Under the pieces are notes generated by a model. The model did not search any database, was not told the DNA's origin, and saw only the letters and a list, made by a program, of their open reading frames with translations. Below, piece by piece: positions 44,665 through 52,624 of a stretch of DNA of 64,000 nucleotides; position 1 is the stretch's first letter, and each line of letters opens with the position of its first letter. Source of the DNA: Flavobacterium profundi (GTDB lineage Bacteria; Bacteroidota; Bacteroidia; Flavobacteriales; Flavobacteriaceae); the NCBI RefSeq assembly GCF_006491645.1, contig NZ_VDCZ01000003.1:62001-126000 (forward strand). The letters run 5' to 3'. Position numbers and translations under genes: made by a program.

Positions 44665-44910
44665 TTAGTATGTTGTATATAAATGACTAACACAAATTCC
44701 ACATACACTTTTTCCTATTTTAGCAGCTTTTTCTCTAGCTTGTTGTTCATTCAAACAAGTACTTCCGTTAAGCCAATTACCTTCATTTAATTTCGTTTTT
44801 TTGCAAATAGATTCACTATTTGCATTACAAGAATCAATAGTAAATTTACCTTCAAAAATGTGGATTTCATTAGTGCTATTTTTTTTCTTAAAACTGTAGG
44901 CTTTCTCCAT
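44665..44910 (-). CDS. Small Cys-containing hypothetical protein
   Basis: An 81-residue protein without a signal peptide and with six cysteines (IDSCNANSESICKKTK, GSTCLNEQQAREKAAKIGKS then VCGICVSHLY, a Cys-x-x-Cys). Charged N-terminus. Probably a small metal-binding or disulfide protein; family not recognised. It precedes the 135-residue gene by 9 bp. Confidence 0.65.
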   Translation of the reverse strand: MEKAYSFKKKNSTNEIHIFEGKFTIDSCNANSESICKKTKLNEGNWLNGSTCLNEQQAREKAAKIGKSVCGICVSHLYTTY

Positions 44911-45001
44911 AATAGTAGATTTTATTTAATTATATTATTTATTGAAATAGTTTAAGCAAACTTTTAAAATTATCAGAATTTTAATAATTATTTACCCGTA
45001 T

Positions 45002-46066
45002 TTATACCTGATTTTCAACCTCATAAAACCCGACTGTCTCTAATAATTCTTTTTCAAATTGATAAATATCATCAATTGAACTAAGAGCTTGTCTAGTCTC
45101 ATTTTTCTTTTTATCAAAAAGGCCTATATACTTTTTGTTTCCGTTAAGATGTAATCTACATAATGGTTTTCGGTTATTGTCGTCTAACAAAATCCCAAAA
45201 TATGACTGTGTATCTCTATAAACGATTCTTTGAATAGGTATAATTCTTCTTAAAATGGCCACAACTATTCTATACCCTTCCAATTCTTCTTCTGTAGTTA
45301 TAATTTTATTATCTTCTTCCTGAACCTCAATCTTATCATCCAGTTGTTTTTCTGCTTCTTTGTTTAAAGCTGCGTTTAAACGATCATTCACTTTTTCGCT
45401 AATCAACTGATTAAACCCTTTCTGTACCAACTCTTTAAATTCTTCAACTACTTTTTCTGTTAACCTTCCTGAATATACTTTACTGGCAAACAAACGGATA
45501 AAATCATTGGTAGGAGAAGTAATTTCTTCTTGTATCAATTTTTTAATCTCTTTTGTATATTTTAAAGAACTAGCATTGTTTACAATATTATTTACATCGA
45601 AATTTGATTTATGAAACTTAGCAATCTCATTAATAACATTTTCTTTTACATTAGTTATATCAAATTCTAAAAATGGCTTTTCATCCATTTTGTTTTTTTC
45701 ATCTAAATCAGTAAAAAACTGATATTGAATTCCATTGGTTAGCAAAGCAAAACGCGTTTTAGTAACATGAAAATAGCGCAATAGTTGTGAGTTATGAATA
45801 CTTAAATTTTCTCTCCAATTTTTACACTCTATAATTAAAATAGGCTCATTATTTTCAAAAATTGCATAATCAACTTTCTCTCCTTTCTTTAAACCAATAT
45901 CTGCTGTAAATTCTGGAACAACTTCAGTTGGGTTGAATGTGTCATATCCTAAAATATTTATAAACGGTAAGACAAAAGCATGCTTTGTTGATTCCTCTGT
46001 TCCTATTTTATTCTTTAACTGATGTATTTTTTCTGCTAAAGCTTTTAATTGTACTTGTATTTCCAT
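45002..46066 (-). CDS. Stand-alone HsdR N-terminal-type nuclease domain protein
   Basis: About 354 residues. The N-terminal half carries a PD-(D/E)xK fold of the type I restriction HsdR_N kind: TEESTKHAFVLPFINILGYD, then EKVDYAIFENNEPILIIECK (Asp...Glu-x-Lys, about 65-84), then NWRENLSIHNSQLLRYFHVT. The C-terminal part (about 255-350) is a small alpha/beta domain. There is no helicase domain and no HsdM or HsdS nearby. An upstream GTG-type frame from 46132 exists, but MEIQVQLKALAEKI at 46066 lies 7 bp after the VWA-like gene and is chosen. It is the third gene of the PLD/VWA operon. Confidence 0.88.
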   Translation of the reverse strand: MEIQVQLKALAEKIHQLKNKIGTEESTKHAFVLPFINILGYDTFNPTEVVPEFTADIGLKKGEKVDYAIFENNEPILIIECKNWRENLSIHNSQLLRYFHVTKTRFALLTNGIQYQFFTDLDEKNKMDEKPFLEFDITNVKENVINEIAKFHKSNFDVNNIVNNASSLKYTKEIKKLIQEEITSPTNDFIRLFASKVYSGRLTEKVVEEFKELVQKGFNQLISEKVNDRLNAALNKEAEKQLDDKIEVQEEDNKIITTEEELEGYRIVVAILRRIIPIQRIVYRDTQSYFGILLDDNNRKPLCRLHLNGNKKYIGLFDKKKNETRQALSSIDDIYQFEKELLETVGFYEVENQV

Positions 46067-46073
46067 TTTTAAT

Positions 46074-46976
46074 TTATTTTTTAAAGTATATACCTTCATT
46101 ATATGTTCTCCAAATAGGTTTTTTAAAACCACTTTCTATTATCCATTTATCCCAAACCATCTTAAGAATTTCGTTATCCCTAAATCCAACTTCATAATCA
46201 TAATTTTGAGTCTTCTTATTAAATCCCCTTTCAAAAGTTTCTACAACATAAATCTGTATGTTTTTAGAAAGCTGATTTTTAAATGGTTGCAATCCTAATT
46301 TAGGATTTTCATTTAGTGCCTTTTCAACACTAACATTATTATTTATACAATACTTTCTTAATTGATCAATTTTAGTAGGTCCAAAGCGAAATTGATGATT
46401 ATTTGTTTGGAGAGAATATTCTAAATATCCATCAGTAAAAATATAAATGTCATTTTCATAATGAATGAATGTTGAGTCAATACCATTTGTTATAATTCTA
46501 TCAGTCTTTATAATATTATCATTTTTTACTTTTTCTAATAGTATACTTAATAAGTCAAGCCCTTTATCATTAATATTCATATATTTTTCAGCTATGGATT
46601 TTTCAAATTCTAGTAAATCCTTTTTCAAACCTCTATTCTTATACTTTCCTGTTGAATTAATATAACTTTGTTTATCTCCGAGGTCTTTGACTTTATCTAT
46701 ATCAACAGAAATAATATCATTTTCACTTAATGGAGAGAAACAAATACTGGACTTATCGCCAATTTTTTCTCCAGGTTTAACACATTCGTTCTCAAAAAAG
46801 CTAATGATTTTATGAATTTCTGTTAGATCCTTTTGAGGAAAATTTTTATCTAAAATTCTATCAGACATGTCTGATAATATTATTATATTTTTATAACTTA
46901 AGTGTTTATTATTAGATTCTGGCAAACAAGAATTTAATAAAAGAGAAATTCCAAATAAAGTAAATAGTGATTTCAT
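46074..46976 (-). CDS. VWA-like lipoprotein (middle gene of PLD operon)
   Basis: A 300-residue lipoprotein (MKSLFTLFGISLLLNSCLPE, lipobox Cys17). The start of the mature part, NIIILSDMSDRILDK, resembles the metal-ion-dependent adhesion site of von Willebrand A domains (D-x-S), and IYIFTDGYLEY matches the later TDG element. It probably presents a VWA fold at the periplasmic face of a membrane. The MIDAS is not complete (second Ser is replaced by Asp). It starts 1 bp after the PLD gene and ends 7 bp before the nuclease gene. The function is unknown. Confidence 0.8.
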   Translation of the reverse strand: MKSLFTLFGISLLLNSCLPESNNKHLSYKNIIILSDMSDRILDKNFPQKDLTEIHKIISFFENECVKPGEKIGDKSSICFSPLSENDIISVDIDKVKDLGDKQSYINSTGKYKNRGLKKDLLEFEKSIAEKYMNINDKGLDLLSILLEKVKNDNIIKTDRIITNGIDSTFIHYENDIYIFTDGYLEYSLQTNNHQFRFGPTKIDQLRKYCINNNVSVEKALNENPKLGLQPFKNQLSKNIQIYVVETFERGFNKKTQNYDYEVGFRDNEILKMVWDKWIIESGFKKPIWRTYNEGIYFKK

Positions 46977-46977
46977 T

Positions 46978-48885
46978 TTAATACTTGTTATTTATTTCTT
47001 GTTCAATTGTACTTACTCTATTCGCTACCTCTTTTTGAGCGTATAATTCAGGTAAATATTCTACAAAACCTGTTTTATAAGCTGTAGAAACACTATTCAA
47101 AATTTCTTCTGTAAATATTTTACCACTAGTAATTTTGGTCATAAAATCATCATAAATTGCCTTAATTTTTTTTAATAATTCTGCGAAAGCGATTTCAATA
47201 TTATTTTGTTTATTATTCAAATCCTTTTCTAAAAAATCTAATTCTTCATTCATTTTACTCAACAAACTATCTTTCTCTTTTATTTTATTAATTAAAATCT
47301 GCTTTTGCATATTAAGATCATGTAAATCTCTATTTAACAACATTATTTGTCTATTCTTTTCCCCATCTACAATCTCTCGTTGCGATTTTTGATATGCTCT
47401 AGCTATAAAGTCAATTATAAAATGAGTAATAATTAATGGCAACATACCAAAAACAAAAATTAACCAGAACTCTCCATGCATTATTACTTGCCATATTTTA
47501 AGTTTAGATTCCTTACCAATTAGCAAACTTTTGATTTCGTCAGTATTGATTGCTACCATTGTTGAAACTAAGACATCAAAAACTAAAAGCCCTATCCAGA
47601 AGCACAAAAGATTAATGGCTTTATTCTTACTACCAATTAATTTTAGATTTGATAATAAAATGGGTATAACAAAAAATAATCCAGCCATTATCCCAAACAA
47701 AACGCCTTGTGTTTTAAATATCTTTACAATAGCATTAGCATCTACTAATTGAGGTAAACCTGGATTTAAACCTGCTTCAACTGTATCTCTTATAACATTT
47801 CCTTCAAAGAAGACCTTATACATTGCAGAAGCAAAAAACATAGATAAATAGTACACAAAAACACATAAACCTATTATTGAAAATACAACTCCAACAGTCC
47901 AAAATTTCTTTATGACAAACGTAGATTCTAAATTATTCCTTTCTAAGTTACTTTTTTCTATCTCATTGTTTAATTGTAAAAGCCCTTTTTCCCCAGTTAC
48001 TTGATTACCTAATTCGAGTATAGATTTTTCATTTTTAATCTCAATTATTTTTGATTTTATCTGCTTTATTTCTATCTCTGCATTAGTTTTTATTTTATTA
48101 AATTCAAGCTGTTTGTCTGTATCAATTTCAGCTCTTCTATTCTCAAAAGCAGAAGTGATATTTTGGGAGATTATATTTTTTTTATTATTTAAACTATCAT
48201 CAGTAGCATAAGTTTTTATCTGTTCTTTAATCTCAATATAATTGACTTTAAAAATTTCGATATTCCCCAAACTCTCTCTAGAAGTTTCATAACCTTTTCT
48301 TCTGTATGTTTCGGTATCTATATTTGCAGTTGTATAAACTAAATTTGAAAGTTGCTCAGAAAACAAACCAACTGAATTTAACGGCGAATGTATTTGTGAT
48401 TTAGATATTTTCTGGTCAATTTCAATATTATTTGGATTGTTTAGATCAATTCTATGGTCTATATTATACTTCAAACGTTCAAATTCTGCGAATAACTGTC
48501 TATAAGTATTAGGGTCGTCCGAAACCTGTATATTTTCTACATTATTATTACTAGCATTGTATGAATAATTGTAAGATCCATTCATTGTTACTATATTATC
48601 AATAAGGCAAAACTTATGATGCATCATACCTCTTTCATCCCCTGTTTCAAATGCATGAACATTTACACCAGCATTGTTAAACATTTGTTTTACAGTTTCA
48701 TTTTGAACATTAGATGATAATAAAACATCTATTGTTAAATTTCGATTTTTTGCATCTATAATAACGTTTGCAATATCTCTATCTGTAAACCAAGCCATTG
48801 CAACATAAATATTTTTATTGGCATTTTGTAATTCAGAAATTATGCGTTGCTTAATTTCTGTCCCATTTGTTAATATATCATTCAT
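46978..48885 (-). CDS. Phospholipase D-fold membrane protein with coiled coils
   Basis: A 635-residue protein. The N-terminal PLD/HKD nuclease-like domain (about 1-145) has YVAMAWFTDRDIANVIIDAK, the HKD motif MMHHKFCLIDNIVTMNGSYN (His, Lys, Asp and the following Gly-Ser) and NASNNNVENIQV. Only one HKD motif is present, as in Nuc-type enzymes that work as dimers. A coiled coil (about 235-320) precedes four membrane helices (about 325-352, 395-415, 424-445, 470-498), and a second long coiled coil (about 505-580) follows. It is the first gene of a three-gene operon with a TTACGG-type promoter. Confidence 0.88.
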   Translation of the reverse strand: MNDILTNGTEIKQRIISELQNANKNIYVAMAWFTDRDIANVIIDAKNRNLTIDVLLSSNVQNETVKQMFNNAGVNVHAFETGDERGMMHHKFCLIDNIVTMNGSYNYSYNASNNNVENIQVSDDPNTYRQLFAEFERLKYNIDHRIDLNNPNNIEIDQKISKSQIHSPLNSVGLFSEQLSNLVYTTANIDTETYRRKGYETSRESLGNIEIFKVNYIEIKEQIKTYATDDSLNNKKNIISQNITSAFENRRAEIDTDKQLEFNKIKTNAEIEIKQIKSKIIEIKNEKSILELGNQVTGEKGLLQLNNEIEKSNLERNNLESTFVIKKFWTVGVVFSIIGLCVFVYYLSMFFASAMYKVFFEGNVIRDTVEAGLNPGLPQLVDANAIVKIFKTQGVLFGIMAGLFFVIPILLSNLKLIGSKNKAINLLCFWIGLLVFDVLVSTMVAINTDEIKSLLIGKESKLKIWQVIMHGEFWLIFVFGMLPLIITHFIIDFIARAYQKSQREIVDGEKNRQIMLLNRDLHDLNMQKQILINKIKEKDSLLSKMNEELDFLEKDLNNKQNNIEIAFAELLKKIKAIYDDFMTKITSGKIFTEEILNSVSTAYKTGFVEYLPELYAQKEVANRVSTIEQEINNKY

Positions 48886-48961
48886 TATCTATCTTTTAGT
48901 TTTTATTATTTACTTTATAAATCACATTTGATTTTTGAAATATCTTTCAACTATTACCAAT

Positions 48962-49007
48962 CAAACTTATAACTATTCAAAATCAATTCTTTACGGAAAA
49001 CCGTAAA
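48962..49007 (-). promoter_or_regulatory. Regulated promoter of the PLD operon: TTACGG palindrome plus TAnnTTTG
   Basis: On the minus strand: TTTACGG-TTTT-CCGTAAA palindrome (48990-49007), then GAATTGATTTT, then TAAGTTTG (-7 box, 48962-48969). The palindrome edge and the -7 box edge are 29 bp apart, exactly as in the second copy at 50589-50634. The start codon of the PLD gene is 77 bp downstream. Confidence 0.85.
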
Positions 49008-49063
49008 CACAACAATTATTTTAACTAGGGTAAGACTTTTGATTTAGTTTTAAATCTATTCAT

Positions 49064-49104
49064 AAAAAAATCGCAATAGTTGATCTTATTTACTATTGCG
49101 ATTT
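49064..49104 (-). terminator. Terminator after the small-protein operon
   Basis: A 13-bp perfect stem (AAATCGCAATAGT at 49068-49080 with ACTATTGCGATTT at 49092-49104), an 11-nt loop and a T-run on the minus strand. The rest of the 231-bp gap 48886-49116 holds the PLD promoter. Confidence 0.92.
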
Positions 49105-49116
49105 CTAATTCTAAAA

Positions 49117-49236
49117 CTACTTTTTAGATGGTGCATGTTTGGGTGATTGTATTTTTGGAGGATGATTACCTCTTCCTTTACCTGATAGTTTTCCTGTTTT
49201 ACTAGGACCATTTGGAACTGGTTTTTGACTTTTCAT
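49117..49236 (-). CDS. Small basic hypothetical protein (39 residues)
   Basis: A 39-codon frame starting ATG at 49236 and ending TAG: rich in Lys, Pro, Gly and Ser (KLSGKGRGNHPPKIQSPKHA), with no hydrophobic segment. It follows the Cys-rich SH3 gene by 19 bp and is closed by a strong terminator 13 bp later, so it is well placed as the last gene of the operon. No homology is recognised; the extreme composition suggests a nucleic-acid-binding or disordered peptide. Confidence 0.55.
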   Translation of the reverse strand: MKSQKPVPNGPSKTGKLSGKGRGNHPPKIQSPKHAPSKK

Positions 49237-49255
49237 AGAAACATATTTAAATTAA

Positions 49256-49735
49256 TTACTTCACATATTTACGCATTATCCAACCTATTTTCTGATTTTT
49301 GTTCACGAGTACTTTAATCCAATCTCCTTTTTTTTCAATTAAGGTCAGTTCGTCACCTTTTACTAATTTTTGAATAATAATACCTGTACTCTTTGGCTCT
49401 TTTCTAAGATTTAAAGTGGGATGAATAACAGTTAGTATTTTACCTGCATCATAATCGGTTTTCACATTGCTCGCTTTTACTTTAGTAGTAGTGCTTTTTT
49501 TCTTAGGACTCGACAAAAAATGATTTGTTTGAGTTCCTGCACAAACGCCGCAACTACCTCCGCTTGAGCAATGTTTACAACGAACACAATTTTTACAAAC
49601 CGTACAACTAGACGAACCAGTACATTTTCCTCCTTCAGTTTCACAACAAGAAGCTAACAATTCTTTCTTTTGAAACGTTTGGCTTTGCATGTGGAAGGAA
49701 AAAACCAATAATAATAGTAATAATGTTGTTCTCAT
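49256..49735 (-). CDS. Exported Cys-rich SH3-domain protein
   Basis: A 159-residue protein with a signal peptide (residues 1-19, ending HMQSQ). A Cys-rich region (about 29-66) holds around 12 cysteines in repeated Cys-x-x-Cys spacing (SCTVCKNCVRCKHC). A basic Ser/Thr/Lys linker follows, and then a bacterial SH3 domain (about 98-158, HPTLNLRKEPKSTGIIIQKL and DWIKVLVNKNQKIGWIMRKY). The Cys region may form a metal cluster or disulfide knot. Its start overlaps the YidD-like gene stop by 4 bp. Likely periplasmic or secreted; function unknown. Confidence 0.85.
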   Translation of the reverse strand: MRTTLLLLLLVFSFHMQSQTFQKKELLASCCETEGGKCTGSSSCTVCKNCVRCKHCSSGGSCGVCAGTQTNHFLSSPKKKSTTTKVKASNVKTDYDAGKILTVIHPTLNLRKEPKSTGIIIQKLVKGDELTLIEKKGDWIKVLVNKNQKIGWIMRKYVK

Positions 49736-50028
49736 TTTTTAATTGTTTTAGTTAATAGTCTCTTTGCAATCTCATGATTCCCAACAACCACTTTTGAGGG
49801 AAGTAACATTTCAATTTCATGTGTTATAGGATTTGTAAAAATCTCATACCCATATCTGCAATTTTTATATCTAAAATACAAAGCATTTAATCCATTTAAA
49901 AATCCTTCTCTATTCGCTACTTCAAAAACATAATGCGAGCATGACTTTCTAAAAATGCATTTTGGCTTACTTCTTTTTGATTTTAAAAGCCAATACAATT
50001 GAATTAATAAAAGGATACTATACTTCAT
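49732..50028 (-). CDS. YidD-like (membrane insertion efficiency factor) protein
   Basis: A 98-residue protein from the ATG at 50028, which follows the preceding stop codon by 1 bp. A hydrophobic helix (about 2-14) and the YidD signature KCIFRKSCSHYVFEVANREG, then FRYKNCRYGYEI, are visible, with three conserved cysteines. Normal YidD (70-85 residues) sits beside rnpA and yidC and aids membrane insertion. This one is in an accessory operon, has an extended C-terminus and is probably a specialised paralogue. Confidence 0.8.
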   Translation of the reverse strand: MKYSILLLIQLYWLLKSKRSKPKCIFRKSCSHYVFEVANREGFLNGLNALYFRYKNCRYGYEIFTNPITHEIEMLLPSKVVVGNHEIAKRLLTKTIKK

Positions 50029-50029
50029 T

Positions 50030-50260
50030 TTATTTTGAAAAAACAACCATTTGTCTTGTTGTTGTATACCCAGGTTTAGCACCTATTCCAAAACAACCAT
50101 TATCGGGTTGCACAAAAGTAGTTACACTTTCTAAGCGTTCGTATTTCCATCCTTGATTCGTATAAATTCTAATCGTTTCTTCAAGCTGATGTGCTACATG
50201 ATCTGATGTTCCTTTATTAGCATCAATTGATGCAACAAATGGGATTACTTTATATTCCAT
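50030..50260 (-). CDS. DUF4177-like small protein
   Basis: A 76-residue protein resembling the DUF4177 layout: MEYKVIPFVASIDANKGTSD followed by QLEETIRIYTNQGWKYERLE and a terminal beta strand (RQMVVFSK). There is no signal peptide. In the same operon as the YidD-like gene, 14 bp after the DUF3892-like gene. Function unknown. Confidence 0.7.
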   Translation of the reverse strand: MEYKVIPFVASIDANKGTSDHVAHQLEETIRIYTNQGWKYERLESVTTFVQPDNGCFGIGAKPGYTTTRQMVVFSK

Positions 50261-50274
50261 AATTAATTATTATT

Positions 50275-50559
50275 TTAAATACATTCTGGCAGACTTAATA
50301 AATTATTAGTAACCAAATCATCTGCCTCAGTTTTTAAATATTTATTGCCTAATGAACTTTTAGCTACAATAACATTAACTTTACCGTATGTATTATTTAC
50401 ATAAAAACTCCATTTTCCAGATTCAATACCATTAATAGCTTCATTTTGAGATATTTTCCATCTTGTGCCATCCATATTTAACCCACCTATGTTTATAATT
50501 CTTTCATGTATATTATCTCTATCCGATTTGTTAATACACTTAATTTCGTAAGCTACCAT
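50275..50559 (-). CDS. DUF3892 family protein
   Basis: A 94-residue protein with DUF3892 landmarks: [60 protein letters not shown], then [20 protein letters not shown] ending Cys-Ile. It is the first gene of the five-gene small-protein operon, 30 bp from a TAAATTTG -7 box with a TTACGG palindrome upstream. The family has no known function; it is common in variable genome regions. Confidence 0.85.
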   Translation of the reverse strand: MVAYEIKCINKSDRDNIHERIINIGGLNMDGTRWKISQNEAINGIESGKWSFYVNNTYGKVNVIVAKSSLGNKYLKTEADDLVTNNLLSLPECI

Positions 50560-50588
50560 AATTTTTCAATTTTTAAATTAATAATATC

Positions 50589-50634
50589 CAAATTTAAAAC
50601 CACAGAAAATCAATTCCTTACGGTAAACCGTAAA
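50589..50634 (-). promoter_or_regulatory. Regulated promoter of the small-protein operon: TTACGG palindrome plus TAnnTTTG
   Basis: On the minus strand: TTACGGT-TT-ACCGTAA (50618-50633), then GGAATTGATTTT, then TAAATTTG (-7 box, 50589-50596). The palindrome-to-box distance is 29 bp, identical to the PLD promoter, and the GAATTGATTTT spacer start is also shared. The site lies directly between the response regulator gene and this operon. Confidence 0.85.
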
Positions 50635-50636
50635 GC

Positions 50637-50665
50637 ATAAAAAAAGACCTACTAAATAGGTCTTT
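50637..50665 (-). terminator. Terminator after the LuxR-type response regulator
   Basis: A 9-bp stem AAAGACCTA/TAGGTCTTT (50643-50651 with 50657-50665) and a T-run on the minus strand. It separates the two-component operon from the next promoter. Confidence 0.85.
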
Positions 50666-50690
50666 GCTAGGTCATTATATTTTATCTTAT

Positions 50691-51371
50691 TTAAACTAAT
50701 CCTAAATCTTTGGCTATAGCGATTAAATGTACGGTGTTATTTGCCTTAAAATTAATTTTAAGTTTATTAATACGCTTTTCTATAGTACTTTTACTATTAG
50801 GCGTAATCCCTAATTCTTTAAATTTAGCTTCCATTTCGTCTTGTGTTATTCCTAAAGACAATTGCTTGATTAAATCCAAATCGTAGGCATCTATTTCATT
50901 AGCAGTTTTATCTTGTAATACATGACTTAAATTAGGAGAAATATATTTTTTATCAGATTCAAAAACTGTAGTAATGGCTTGTTTTAATTCGGGAATACTG
51001 TTTCTCCCTTTCATTACAAAAGCATCAATTTCATATTTTTCAAATAAAGATTTAATGCGATACGGCCTATCTTCAATAGAAAAAGCAATAACTTTAATGT
51101 TGGGTTGTTCTTTTTTAACAGCTAATATTAAATCTTCACCAGAATGTAGTTTTTGAGTTTCTTTTCTATAATCTTCTTTAAAAGACAAATCGGTTATCAG
51201 TAATTCATAAGGCGTATTATTTTGCAAGGCGCCTTTTATTTTTAACAAAGCATCGTCACAGTATTTCGCATAATCCATTTCTTCTTCTGGAATATCCAAT
51301 TCTCTAAGAGCTTGCTTCACAGCAAAGTTTAATCCATCAATATCTTCTGCAATAATTACTTTTGAAAACAT
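50691..51371 (-). CDS. NarL/LuxR-type response regulator
   Basis: A 226-residue response regulator. The receiver domain (about 1-135) has acidic IIAEDIDGLN, phospho-acceptor Asp in YELLITDLSFKED (about 61) and a conserved Lys in AFVMKGRN. The C-terminal DNA-binding region (about 155-225) has DLIKQLSLGITQDEMEAKFK and NSKSTIEKRINKLKINFKAN, a LuxR-type helix-turn-helix variant. It starts 8 bp after the kinase gene. Two palindromes (TTACGG-N4-CCGTAA) lie upstream of neighbouring operons and are the obvious candidates for its binding sites, though this is inference. Confidence 0.92.
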   Translation of the reverse strand: MFSKVIIAEDIDGLNFAVKQALRELDIPEEEMDYAKYCDDALLKIKGALQNNTPYELLITDLSFKEDYRKETQKLHSGEDLILAVKKEQPNIKVIAFSIEDRPYRIKSLFEKYEIDAFVMKGRNSIPELKQAITTVFESDKKYISPNLSHVLQDKTANEIDAYDLDLIKQLSLGITQDEMEAKFKELGITPNSKSTIEKRINKLKINFKANNTVHLIAIAKDLGLV

Positions 51372-51379
51372 ATACTATT

Positions 51380-52624
51380 TTATTTGGGAAATTCAATATT
51401 AACTTTTACTCCTTTATTCGTTTCTGAATCAAAAGTAATCTTTCCCTTAATGCTAAGAATACGGTTTTCCACATTTAGGAGTCCGTTTTTAAAAACCTTT
51501 TCTTTTTCAAAACCTTTCCCGTTATCGGAATATTTTATTTGGATATTTTTTAAAGCACTTTCAAAACGAATCACTACTAAACTCGCTCCACTGTGTTTTT
51601 TCATATTCACTAATAGTTCGTTTAACACACGATAGATTTCAATTTGTTTGTTCTCTTTTACATTTACCCAATCAATTGAAGTTAAACCTTGTACCATTAT
51701 ATTTACTTGTTCAGAAGTATAACTCATAAACAACTGGTTTAATGATTCGTCAAATGTTTTTCCAGTTATTACTTCACTAGTTTGTTTGGAAATGTTTCTC
51801 GTTTTGTCATAAATCGCATCTAAATCTTGTAAGATGACTTCTTTATTGTTTGGATTTTGTAAATCTTGTGTGTCTATAAATGTTATGGTATTAAAGACAT
51901 CATTGGCTAATTCATCGTGGAGTCTTTTGGAAATTCTGGTTTCGGTTGTATATGCGATTTTTAGCTTTTCTCTTTTATTTTTGGAACGAATTAAGAAAAA
52001 GATTAAAAGACTAATAATTCCAAAACCAAGAAATATTAAGCTAATTAAATTTTTCTCTAATTTTAATTTTTCATTTTTTTCAATCTCTAAGTTATTATCA
52101 TATCTGATTTTAGCAAACTGATTTTTTGACATTTGATTGATAATATTCATACTATCGTTTATCTTTATATAGTCATTAAAATATTTTTTTGATTCCCTTG
52201 GCTGACTTAAATCGATTAAATGTTTCAGAGATTCCATTTTATCATTTGGACTATCCGTTTTTTTTGCTGATTTTAATGCTTTTTCAGCAAATTCTTTGGC
52301 TAAAATTAAATTATCATCTTCATAAAATTCAGATAAATGTACAAATGAAGAAATTAATTGTGTATCATTTTTTAAACTATCTCTTATTATTAAGGCTTCG
52401 TTTAATAATCGATACCCTTTTTCTTTTTCATTATTCTTAAAATAAGCATAGCCTAAATTATCAACTATTCTTGCATAATCAATCTCTTCATAATCTGATT
52501 TTCTTAAATCTATTAATGGTTTTAATATTTCGACTGCCTTACCATAATCTTCTTTGATTAAATAAATAACTGCCTTATTATTTAGTATTGTATTTCTCTC
52601 GCTTTTAGAAATTTTTCCATTCAA
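51380..52624 (-). CDS. TPR histidine kinase, C-terminal part after frameshift
   Basis: 414 residues from a TTG at 52624, but the open frame continues upstream to about 52670 and joins the lipoprotein N-terminal part if one base is restored. TPR-like helices (about 8-150) precede a membrane helix (LISLIFLGFGIISLLIFFLI, about 188-208), the dimerisation/phospho-acceptor His in RISKRLHDELANDVFNTITF, and the ATPase part (RVLNELLVNMKKHSGASLVV, YSDNGKGFEKEKVFKNGLLN). It is a HisKA_3-type kinase paired with the response regulator 8 bp downstream. As a split gene it may be non-functional. Confidence 0.88.
   Translation of the reverse strand: MNGKISKSERNTILNNKAVIYLIKEDYGKAVEILKPLIDLRKSDYEEIDYARIVDNLGYAYFKNNEKEKGYRLLNEALIIRDSLKNDTQLISSFVHLSEFYEDDNLILAKEFAEKALKSAKKTDSPNDKMESLKHLIDLSQPRESKKYFNDYIKINDSMNIINQMSKNQFAKIRYDNNLEIEKNEKLKLEKNLISLIFLGFGIISLLIFFLIRSKNKREKLKIAYTTETRISKRLHDELANDVFNTITFIDTQDLQNPNNKEVILQDLDAIYDKTRNISKQTSEVITGKTFDESLNQLFMSYTSEQVNIMVQGLTSIDWVNVKENKQIEIYRVLNELLVNMKKHSGASLVVIRFESALKNIQIKYSDNGKGFEKEKVFKNGLLNVENRILSIKGKITFDSETNKGVKVNIEFPK

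Noticed and set aside
45002..46066. A complete type I restriction system
   Set aside because: No helicase part in the HsdR_N protein and no HsdM or HsdS gene nearby.
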